64,000 nucleotides of DNA, taken from positions 928,504 to 992,503 of the forward strand of contig NZ_JADDXT010000002.1 of assembly GCF_015330165.1 (NCBI RefSeq), given 5' to 3'. Of this stretch, positions 8,376 through 14,996 are shown in pieces (positions within the stretch are counted from its first letter, which is position 1; each line of letters begins with the position of its first letter). The translations under genes and the position numbers were made by a program. The notes under the pieces were generated by a model. That model was given only the letters and a program-made list of their open reading frames with translations. It was not told the DNA's origin and ran no database searches. This stretch comes from Zobellia roscoffensis. GTDB lineage: Bacteria > Bacteroidota > Bacteroidia > Flavobacteriales > Flavobacteriaceae.

Positions 8376-9974
8376 CTAAAAAGCATAGCGCTGTGGACCA
8401 CCACGACGAATTTCTTCACTTGCAAAGGCTTCAAATTTTTTGAAATTCTCTCTAAAGGCATTCGTTAATTTAAAAGCGGTGGTATAATAAGCCTGGTCAT
8501 CGTTCCATGTAGCTCTTGGGCTCAATACTTTTGTTGGCACACCAGGACATTCCCTAGGTTGAGCCACACCAAAAACGGAATGAATATGGTAATCATCATA
8601 ATTATACAATCCTAAATCGCCATTAAGAACCGCATTGATCATGGCTCGGGTATACTTTAGTTTCATTCGGGTTCCTACTCCGTAGGGGCCACCTGTCCAC
8701 CCCGTGTTGACTAACCATACATTTACACCGGCATCCATCATTTTCTTGCTCAACATTTCAGCATATTTTGCTGGATGTAAAGGCATAAAAGGAGCACCAA
8801 AACAGGCCGAAAACGAAGGTATGGGTTCTACAACCCCAGCTTCCGTACCGGCAACTTTAGCCGTATAACCAGATATAAAATGATAAGCTGCCTGGCTTGG
8901 TGTAAGTTTGGATATCGGAGGAAGCACCCCAAAAGCATCCGCAGTTAAAAAGAAAATATTCTTTGGATTCTTTCCTATGGATGGTCTTTGAACATTCTCA
9001 ATATGATAAATAGGGTAACTCACCCTTGTGTTTTGCGTAATAGATGTATCGGCAAAATCCACATTACCGGCCGCATCCATGATCACATTTTCTAAAATCG
9101 CACCTTTTTTAATGGCTCCGAAGATTTCAGGTTCGTTCTCTTGAGATAGGTTGATGACTTTGGCATAACATCCTCCTTCAAAATTAAAAACGGCATTTTC
9201 ATTGTTCCAACCATGCTCATCGTCCCCAATTAATTTTCGGGATGAATCTGTGGACAACGTAGTCTTACCTGTACCTGAAAGTCCAAAAAAGATAGCAGTA
9301 TCTCCTTCTTTACCCACATTTGCGGAACAGTGCATAGGCATGGTATTTTTCTCCACGGGAAGAATAAAGTTTAACGCCGAGAAAATTCCTTTTTTGATTT
9401 CTCCCGTATAGCCTGTCCCTCCAATCAAGGCTATTTTTCTGGTAAAGTTTAGAATTGCAAAATTGTGTTGCCTTGTTCCGTCTACTTCGGCATCTGCCAT
9501 AAAACCAGGTGCATTAATAACCGTCCACTCAGGCTCAAAATTCTTAAGTTCTTCTTCCGTTGGGCGGATAAACATATTATACGCAAACTGATTGGACCAC
9601 GGATACTCATTTATCACCCTAATATCCATTCGGTAATTATGGTCGGCACAAGCATAGCAATCGCGTACAAACAATTCTTTTTCATTCAGATAAGCAATAA
9701 CCTTATCATAAAGCGCATCAAATTTAGAAGACTCAAACGGAATATTGATATCGCCCCACCAAACCTTTTCTTCGGTAACGGCATCTTTAACAATAAACCG
9801 ATCTTTAGGAGACCGTCCTGTAAATTCACCCGTGTTAACAGCTAGAGCACCGGATGATGCTTTTTTACCCATTCCTTTTGCTAGCGTAATGGTTTCTAAT
9901 TCGGATGGCGATAACTGATAATGCAGATTCTCGTGCGTAATACCGTACGATTGTAAAGAAATAGATTTTCTCAT
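8376..9974 (-). CDS. pckA: Phosphoenolpyruvate carboxykinase (ATP)
   Basis: Gluconeogenic enzyme converting oxaloacetate and ATP to phosphoenolpyruvate, CO2 and ADP. At 532 residues it has the family length. The kinase-1a P-loop GLSGTGKT is at residues 231-238, followed by the Mg-binding IGDDEHGW segment. The oxaloacetate-binding RSPKDRF and the adenine-site region TRMKLKYTRAMI are present. It is monocistronic, bounded by the shared terminator downstream and an A/T-rich leader upstream. Confidence 0.97.
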   Translation of the reverse strand: MRKSISLQSYGITHENLHYQLSPSELETITLAKGMGKKASSGALAVNTGEFTGRSPKDRFIVKDAVTEEKVWWGDINIPFESSKFDALYDKVIAYLNEKELFVRDCYACADHNYRMDIRVINEYPWSNQFAYNMFIRPTEEELKNFEPEWTVINAPGFMADAEVDGTRQHNFAILNFTRKIALIGGTGYTGEIKKGIFSALNFILPVEKNTMPMHCSANVGKEGDTAIFFGLSGTGKTTLSTDSSRKLIGDDEHGWNNENAVFNFEGGCYAKVINLSQENEPEIFGAIKKGAILENVIMDAAGNVDFADTSITQNTRVSYPIYHIENVQRPSIGKNPKNIFFLTADAFGVLPPISKLTPSQAAYHFISGYTAKVAGTEAGVVEPIPSFSACFGAPFMPLHPAKYAEMLSKKMMDAGVNVWLVNTGWTGGPYGVGTRMKLKYTRAMINAVLNGDLGLYNYDDYHIHSVFGVAQPRECPGVPTKVLSPRATWNDDQAYYTTAFKLTNAFRENFKKFEAFASEEIRRGGPQRYAF

Positions 9975-10059
9975 TTTTTAAGAATTGTTAATTCAGAGTT
10001 CGTTTTAGGTGGTAAAATTATTAAAATAATAATTTTATATGCCAAAAAATGAGAATTTA

Positions 10060-10446
10060 TTAGTTGAAATGTTTGTAAACTCGATAGCCGAATATACTCC
10101 ACCCAAAAATAAGCAGAGTCCCACCAAGCGGAGTGACCAAACCAATCACTTTAAAATCAAAGGAGGTTAAACTATTTGTTGCCAGTAAATAAATGGAGAA
10201 CGAAAAACAACAAATGCCAACTAGCAGAAAATAGAAAATCAGCTTTTTCTTAACTTCGGGCAGTTGTTTCATTGTCCCCAGAATAAGCAAAAGTAATGCG
10301 TGGTACATTTGGTATTTTACACCCGTCTCAAAAGTTTGGATAGCTTCGGCATCAATGAGCTTTTCTAAACCGTGGGCTCCAAAAGCCCCTAAAATAACAG
10401 CCAAGGCTCCTAATAGGATTCCAGTGAGATAAATTGTTTTGTTCAT
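10060..10446 (-). CDS. DUF423 membrane protein
   Basis: A 128-residue protein of the DUF423 (YgdD-like) family: four hydrophobic helices, with the signature GAFGAHGLEKLID (residues 21-33) and the YQMYHALLLL segment. The role is unknown; a small inner-membrane protein is expected. It is a single gene, divergent from the saccharopine dehydrogenase-like gene. Confidence 0.88.
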   Translation of the reverse strand: MNKTIYLTGILLGALAVILGAFGAHGLEKLIDAEAIQTFETGVKYQMYHALLLLILGTMKQLPEVKKKLIFYFLLVGICCFSFSIYLLATNSLTSFDFKVIGLVTPLGGTLLIFGWSIFGYRVYKHFN

Positions 10447-10527
10447 AACTTATATTATGTATTTTTTTATAAATATAACAATCGCTACCTTAGTATCTCG
10501 TTACAACCATTAAAAGTACAAAACTAA

Positions 10528-11907
10528 ATGCCGCGAAATATACTTGTTATCGGAGCAGGGAAATCTACCTCATACTTATTAGATTACTTCCTTGACAAAT
10601 CTGAAGAAGAGGAATTACACCTTACGATTGGCGACCTCAATCCCGATACTATTTCACAGTCTATTAGCAACCATAGAAACTGTACCGTATTTGAGCTCAA
10701 CATTCAGAATGAAGATGTTAGACAGCAAGCCATTGCAGAAAGTGACATTGTAGTCTCTATGCTTCCCGCATTTTTACATATTAAAATTGCTGCCGACTGT
10801 ATTGCTCTCAACAAGCATCTTGTGACCGCTTCTTATGTAAGTGATGCCTTAAAAAAACTTGACCCACAGGCTCAAGAAAAAGGGCTTATTTTTATGAATG
10901 AAGTGGGATTAGACCCCGGCATAGACCACATGAGTGCCATGCAGATTATTGACCGGATTAGAGACAAAGGTGGAAAAATACTTTTGTTTGAATCCTTTTG
11001 TGGTGGATTGGTTGCGCCCGAAAGCGACAATAACCTTTGGAACTATAAATTCACCTGGAACCCAAGAAATGTGGTTTTAGCGGGCCAAGGCGGTGCCGCT
11101 AAATTCATTCAAGAAGGTACTTATAAATATGTACCCTACCATAAGCTATTTAGGCGAACAGAATTTTTTGATATTGAAGGGTATGGTCGTTTTGAAGGCT
11201 ATGCGAACCGAGACTCCTTAAACTATAGAGAAGCATACGGCCTAGAAAATATACTTACCCTCTACAGAGGCACTATGCGTAGAACCGGCTTTTCTAAAGC
11301 TTGGAATATGTTCGTGCAACTCGGCATGACAGACGATAGCTATACGATTGAGAATTCAGAAAACATGTCTTATCGTGAGTTCATGAATCTCTTTCTGCCC
11401 TACTCTCCAACCGATTCTGTGGAACTAAAACTAAGACATTACCTAAAAATTGACCAAGATGACCGCATGTGGGAAAAGGTATTGGAGTTAAATCTATTTG
11501 ATGATCAGAAATCCATCCCTTTAAAGAATGCGACTCCCGCCCAAATACTACAATACATTCTGGAAGACAGTTGGACGCTAGCAGATTCTGACAAAGACAT
11601 GATCGTAATGTATCACAAGTTTGGCTACGAGCTGAATGGAGAGAAACACCAAATTGATGCGAACATGGTGGTTATAGGAGAAAACAGAACATATACAGCT
11701 ATGGCCAAAACGGTTGGTTTACCCGTTGCCATCGCTACTTTAGCCATCCTAAATAAAAAAATAACAACTCCTGGAGTTCAGATTCCCATTAAAAAGGAAG
11801 TTTATGAACCTATACTAAAAGAACTTCAGTCTTACGGAATCAACTTTAAAGAGTATGAGGTACCGTATCTAGGATACAACCCCGACTCCGTATCTAACGG
11901 AGATTAG
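10528..11907 (+). CDS. Saccharopine dehydrogenase family protein
   Basis: A 459-residue NAD(P)-dependent oxidoreductase. The Rossmann motif is at residues 7-13 (VIGAGKSTSYLL), followed by a first domain up to ~125 and the long C-terminal saccharopine-dehydrogenase domain starting around MNEVGLDPGIDHM (132-144). The MNEVGLDPG motif is characteristic of the LYS9-like group, which handles saccharopine in lysine metabolism. An Lrp-type regulator follows 92 bp downstream on the same strand, consistent with amino-acid control. Whether it degrades lysine or acts on a related imine cannot be told. Confidence 0.82.
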   Translation: MPRNILVIGAGKSTSYLLDYFLDKSEEEELHLTIGDLNPDTISQSISNHRNCTVFELNIQNEDVRQQAIAESDIVVSMLPAFLHIKIAADCIALNKHLVTASYVSDALKKLDPQAQEKGLIFMNEVGLDPGIDHMSAMQIIDRIRDKGGKILLFESFCGGLVAPESDNNLWNYKFTWNPRNVVLAGQGGAAKFIQEGTYKYVPYHKLFRRTEFFDIEGYGRFEGYANRDSLNYREAYGLENILTLYRGTMRRTGFSKAWNMFVQLGMTDDSYTIENSENMSYREFMNLFLPYSPTDSVELKLRHYLKIDQDDRMWEKVLELNLFDDQKSIPLKNATPAQILQYILEDSWTLADSDKDMIVMYHKFGYELNGEKHQIDANMVVIGENRTYTAMAKTVGLPVAIATLAILNKKITTPGVQIPIKKEVYEPILKELQSYGINFKEYEVPYLGYNPDSVSNGD

Positions 11908-11999
11908 AAATCATCCTTAACGTCTAATGAATAGCTTTTTCAGAACTACAAAATTCAAACAATAATAGCTACTTTTACCATCAATTTATAATTCAAGAC

Positions 12000-12470
12000 A
12001 TGAAAATAGGTAACGATAAAGTAAAAATTGACGGTATCGACAAAAAGATTCTAAGGTACCTAATGGAAGATGCTAGGAAGCCTATTCTTGAAATTGCTCG
12101 TAATATTGGCATCTCTGGTGCCGCTATTCACCAGCGGTTGCGGAAATTGGAATCTTCAGGGTTATTGGCTGGCTCAAAATTCATCATCAACCCAAAGATA
12201 ATTGGTTATCATACCATGGCCTATATTGGCATCTATTTGGACAAGGCAATGAGCAATCCCGCCGCAGTAAAACAGCTAGAAAAAATACCAGAAGTACTTG
12301 AATGCCATTACACTACAGGAAATTGGTCTATTCTCATTAAAGTACTTTGCCGAGACAATGAACACCTTATGCATGTGCTAAATAAAGACATTCAACAAAT
12401 AGAGGGTGTGTCCCGTACAGAAACCTTTATTTCCCTTGCCCAACAAATTGATCGACAAATTCAGATATAA
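12000..12470 (+). CDS. Lrp/AsnC family transcriptional regulator
   Basis: A 156-residue feast/famine regulator. The N-terminal winged HTH begins with IDGIDKKILRYLMEDARKPILEIARNIG and has recognition helix SGAAIHQRLRKLESSGLL. The C-terminal half is the ligand-binding RAM domain (PKIIGYHTMAYIGIYL and VLECHYTTGNWSILIKV). It lies just downstream of the saccharopine-dehydrogenase-like gene and may respond to lysine or a related amino acid; this is inferred from position only. Confidence 0.9.
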   Translation: MKIGNDKVKIDGIDKKILRYLMEDARKPILEIARNIGISGAAIHQRLRKLESSGLLAGSKFIINPKIIGYHTMAYIGIYLDKAMSNPAAVKQLEKIPEVLECHYTTGNWSILIKVLCRDNEHLMHVLNKDIQQIEGVSRTETFISLAQQIDRQIQI

Positions 12471-12473
12471 TAT

Positions 12474-12504
12474 TTGTATTAAATCTAAATAAGGATTATT
12501 TTTG
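12474..12504 (+). promoter_or_regulatory. Bacteroidetes-type promoter abutting a start codon
   Basis: TTG (12474-12476), a 20-nt spacer and TATTTTTG (12497-12504) form a full consensus promoter. Only six bases separate it from the ATG at 12511, so the transcript should be leaderless or nearly so. Confidence 0.6.
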
Positions 12505-12510
12505 TTCCCA

Positions 12511-12831
12511 ATGGAACGCATTTATTCAACACAATACTATACATTTTTCCAATCCGATAAGGAAAGGTGTTTTTATATAGACCTGGGTCAGAAGGTGGTG
12601 CGTTTGTCATTTTGTCAATTATTGGCGCTTCGGCAAAAAGTTTGGAGCATCAATATTGAGAACCATTTTGATGATGATTTTAACCCTCACGGACTAGAAA
12701 TCTTATCACTTTGCAATAAAGAACACCTTTTTGTCTTAAACACCCTTGAAGTTTTAGACCTTAAAGAGTTGCTTACCGGCTCTCTTTTTCTTTTGGATAT
12801 TGCTGCGCAGACTCCTTCGCTCACCGCTTAA
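12511..12831 (+). CDS. Small conserved-looking protein of unknown function
   Basis: A 106-residue cytoplasmic protein (no signal or membrane segment). I chose the ATG at 12511 over an upstream TTG because a complete promoter ends at 12504. The sequence has a beta-rich first half (FFQSDKERCFYIDLGQKVVRLSF) and a leucine-rich helical end (LNTLEVLDLKELLTGSLFLLDIA). I do not recognise the family. It sits between the Lrp regulator and ferritin with its own promoter. A link to iron storage is only a guess from position. Confidence 0.7.
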   Translation: MERIYSTQYYTFFQSDKERCFYIDLGQKVVRLSFCQLLALRQKVWSINIENHFDDDFNPHGLEILSLCNKEHLFVLNTLEVLDLKELLTGSLFLLDIAAQTPSLTA

Positions 12832-12927
12832 ACCCAAACACCCACTATTTTTAATCAGTCTAAAACCAGTTATAAATTGGTTAACACCCTAGTTATGCGC
12901 ACTCTTTTGTAATAACTTTACGTTAAG

Positions 12928-13021
12928 TAAACTACCTCAGGTAAGCCCTTGAGGCATTAAAATGAATACAATTTGATTTCGAGGCAAGCCTCGGAGCATT
13001 TAATCTCGATTATCGAGTAAA
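12928..13021 (+). repeat. ~95-bp structured interspersed repeat, copy 1
   Basis: This block matches the reverse complement of 27685-27779 at about 82 of 95 aligned positions. It begins TAAACTA and ends GATTATCGAGTAAA. It contains palindromes CCTCA...TGAGG, CGAGGC-AA-GCCTCG and CTCGATtATCGAG, so it can fold into three successive stem-loops. It lies directly in front of ferritin, ending 10 bp before the ATG. A TAACTTTA (-7-like, 12913-12920) just upstream would make it most of the ferritin 5' leader. Confidence 0.75.
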
Positions 13022-13031
13022 GAAAAAGACA

Positions 13032-13544
13032 ATGAAAGATATAGCAAGACAACAGATGAGTATAAAGGTAGAAAGCATGGATATGCTTAATGCCCAAATA
13101 CAAATGGAAGGCAAAGCATCCGCATCATATTTGGCCATGGCTTCATGGTGTGACCAGCGCGGTTACAATGGTAGTGCAGATTTTATGTATGCACAAGCAG
13201 CGGAGGAAAGAGAGCACATGATGAAAATTTTTAAATTCGTTAACGATTGTGGTGGCAACGCCCAATCTCCGGAAATAGAAAATATAAATCACGATTTTTC
13301 TTCTTTGGAAGAAGTTTACGAGACTGCATTAAGCCAGGAAATAGACGTAACAAAATCTATTAACAGAATAGTTGCTTCCGCCAAAAAGAATAGTGACTTT
13401 GGTGTTGAAAACTTTCTACAATGGTTCATTACCGAGCAATTGGAAGAAGAAAAAACAATGCGTGATATTCTTGACCTTTTTGAACTAATGGGTCGTGATG
13501 GTATTGCATTAAAGTTGATAGACGAACGTATATCAGCTGAGTAA
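13032..13544 (+). CDS. ftnA: Ferritin
   Basis: A 170-residue non-haem ferritin forming the 24-subunit iron-storage shell. Ferroxidase-site residues are visible: E in QMEGKASASYLAMA (helix A), E and H in AAEEREHMMK (helix B), and the later EQLEEEKTMRDI. There is no haem-ligand Met typical of bacterioferritin. ATG at 13032 gives a short extra N-terminus (MKDIARQQ); the Met at 13056 (MSIKVESMDML) is a possible alternative start. The leader is almost entirely the ~95-bp repeat, which may matter for expression. Confidence 0.94.
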   Translation: MKDIARQQMSIKVESMDMLNAQIQMEGKASASYLAMASWCDQRGYNGSADFMYAQAAEEREHMMKIFKFVNDCGGNAQSPEIENINHDFSSLEEVYETALSQEIDVTKSINRIVASAKKNSDFGVENFLQWFITEQLEEEKTMRDILDLFELMGRDGIALKLIDERISAE

Positions 13545-13566
13545 ACAACACGCATTCTAACTCAAA

Positions 13567-13608
13567 CAAAAAAAAGCCTGTCTAAATATTTAGACAGGCT
13601 TTTTTTTA
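13567..13608. terminator. Bidirectional terminator after ferritin
   Basis: GCCTGTCTAAAT (13576-13587) is followed directly by its exact reverse complement ATTTAGACAGGC (13588-13599), flanked by A and T runs. It serves ferritin and the convergent metallopeptidase gene. Confidence 0.9.
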
Positions 13609-13627
13609 TGAACTAACTCGTATAAAA

Positions 13628-14326
13628 TTAATCTCTACTACCACCGAATACTTGCATAGCCCAATACGCCAAAGTAGCCAACGATCCAATTGCTGCTACT
13701 AAATACGTACGTGCAGCCCATTTAAGCGCATCTTCCGAACCTTTATACTCTTGCGGTGTTACCACATTCTTTGCTTTTAACCACGCCAAGGCGCGGTTAC
13801 TAGCATCATACTCTACGGGTAAAGTAATTAAGCTAAATAAAGTAGCCATACCCATCATAACCAAACCAGCAACCGCAACCCATCTTCCTAAACCAGCACC
13901 ACTGGCAGCACCCAACATCAATCCACCAAAAACGACCCACATAGATAGTCCTGAAGTAACACTAACTACAGGCACCAATTTAGAGCGCAAGGTCAACCAT
14001 TCATATGCTTGTGCATGTTGTACCGCATGACCACATTCGTGAGCGGCAACTGCAGCTGCGGAAGCGTTCCTTTGGTTATAAACCCCTTCACTTAAATTTA
14101 CCGTTTTGTTCTGCGGATTGTAATGGTCCGTAAGCATACCTGCGGTTGAAACCACTTTTACGTCTCTAATGCCATGATCAGCCAACATTTTTTCCGCAAT
14201 TTCAGCTCCGCTCATGCCATTGCTCAAGTGCACTTTAGAATAGTGCTTAAACTTACTTTTAAGCTTGTTACTTACCAACCAGCTTACCAAAGCAATGGCT
14301 CCGATTAATATATAATATCCCATCAT
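13628..14326 (-). CDS. Zinc-dependent membrane metallopeptidase (YugP/DUF2268-like Zn protease)
   Basis: A 232-residue protein. An N-terminal membrane segment (residues 3-19) is followed by a catalytic part with HECGH at 96-100 (AAHECGHAVQHAQ), the HExxH zinc motif, and then two or three hydrophobic helices (about 110-170 and 205-225). This matches the neutral zinc metallopeptidase family typified by Bacillus YugP. The substrate is unknown; membrane-protein quality control is the usual guess. It is a single gene. A patch of palindromic repeats lies immediately upstream. Confidence 0.87.
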   Translation of the reverse strand: MMGYYILIGAIALVSWLVSNKLKSKFKHYSKVHLSNGMSGAEIAEKMLADHGIRDVKVVSTAGMLTDHYNPQNKTVNLSEGVYNQRNASAAAVAAHECGHAVQHAQAYEWLTLRSKLVPVVSVTSGLSMWVVFGGLMLGAASGAGLGRWVAVAGLVMMGMATLFSLITLPVEYDASNRALAWLKAKNVVTPQEYKGSEDALKWAARTYLVAAIGSLATLAYWAMQVFGGSRD

Positions 14327-14366
14327 AATGTTATTCTTTTAAGATTTGTATTTAAAGATAATCAAA

Positions 14367-14471
14367 TCTACCTCACTTCGACTGCGCTCAGTGAGGTAGA
14401 TTCTGATATTGTTACTCCTCTTCTATCTCACTGCGCTCAGTGAGGTAGATTCCGATATTGTTTCATCCTCT
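14367..14471. repeat. Two tandem units of a CTTCGACTGCGCTCAGTGAGG-type palindromic repeat
   Basis: Unit 1 starts CTACCTCACTTCGACTGCGC (14369-14388) and unit 2 starts CTATCTCACTGCGCTCAGTG (14423-14442). Both continue with GAGGTAGATTCYGATATTGTT and a C/T-rich tail, so a ~54-bp unit is repeated with a small deletion in unit 2. CCTCACT...AGTGAGG forms the stem. A decayed third start (CTACTGCGTTC) follows at 14470. Confidence 0.75.
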
Positions 14472-14584
14472 ACTGCGTTCAACAAACTAGAAACAAAGGT
14501 TGTTTTCCTCCTTTACTATGTCAATTACACTCAATAAGCAAAACTAGATTTTCTAAAAACTCTCTTTTTCAACCTAATGCTTGC

Positions 14585-14614
14585 ACCTCACTGAGCGCAG
14601 TCGAAGTGAGGTGC
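14585..14614. repeat. Inverted copy of the palindromic repeat
   Basis: CACCTCACTGAGCGCAGTCG and the following AAGTGAGGTG are the reverse complement of the first unit at 14370-14398. It forms a stem CACCTCACT/AGTGAGGTG and lies 170 bp from the direct units in opposite orientation. The rest of 14472-14712 holds only a terminator and no gene. Confidence 0.7.
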
Positions 14615-14651
14615 TTCAACAACAATCAATTACTGGATATATTGAAAAGCA

Positions 14652-14683
14652 AAAACCTCGCCAAATCAATTTTGCGAGGTTTT
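14652..14683 (-). terminator. Terminator of the leuS/SemiSWEET unit
   Basis: AAAACCTCG (14652-14660) pairs with CGAGGTTTT (14675-14683), with CAAA/TTTG extending the stem. On the minus strand the stem is followed by a T-rich run, 30 bp after the SemiSWEET stop. Confidence 0.7.
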
Positions 14684-14712
14684 GAAGTTGTATGCTGCCA
14701 AAATGTCTTTGG

Positions 14713-14967
14713 TTATTTGTATTTGAATTTTAATATTAGCATAAATAAAAGCAGAAAGGCCGTTATGCCGTTTGCCAACGTAACGGGCAGACTACTTATA
14801 AGTATACCGTACGTGAGCCATAGTACAACGCCAATAAAAAGCACCAAATAGGTGGTAAGGGAAATATCTTTGGTTGACTTATCGCGCCACGTTTTATAGA
14901 CTTGCGGTACGTAACCCGCCGTAGTGAGAATAGCAGCCGCCAACCCAAGAACTTCAATGTAATCCAT
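14713..14967 (-). CDS. SemiSWEET-type small transporter (PQ-loop)
   Basis: An 84-residue protein with three hydrophobic helices and the PQ motif TTAGYVPQVYKTWRDKS (residues 16-32), as in bacterial SemiSWEETs that work as dimers to move sugars across the inner membrane. The length (three-helix half-transporter) fits exactly. It follows leuS after 29 bp on the same strand, and they probably share a transcript ended by the stem-loop at 14652-14683. Substrate not deducible. Confidence 0.85.
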   Translation of the reverse strand: MDYIEVLGLAAAILTTAGYVPQVYKTWRDKSTKDISLTTYLVLFIGVVLWLTYGILISSLPVTLANGITAFLLLFMLILKFKYK

Positions 14968-14996
14968 AATCTATTTAATTGATGGCCGTATGTTTT

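Noticed and set aside
9465..9845. Plus-strand ORF of 126 codons inside pckA
   Set aside because: Complement of the conserved PEPCK N-terminal domain; no independent coding evidence.
12221..12245. TTGGCATC in the Lrp gene as a further sigma-54-like promoter
   Set aside because: It is inside coding sequence, no suitable -12 half follows at the right spacing, and no gene starts downstream at the expected distance.
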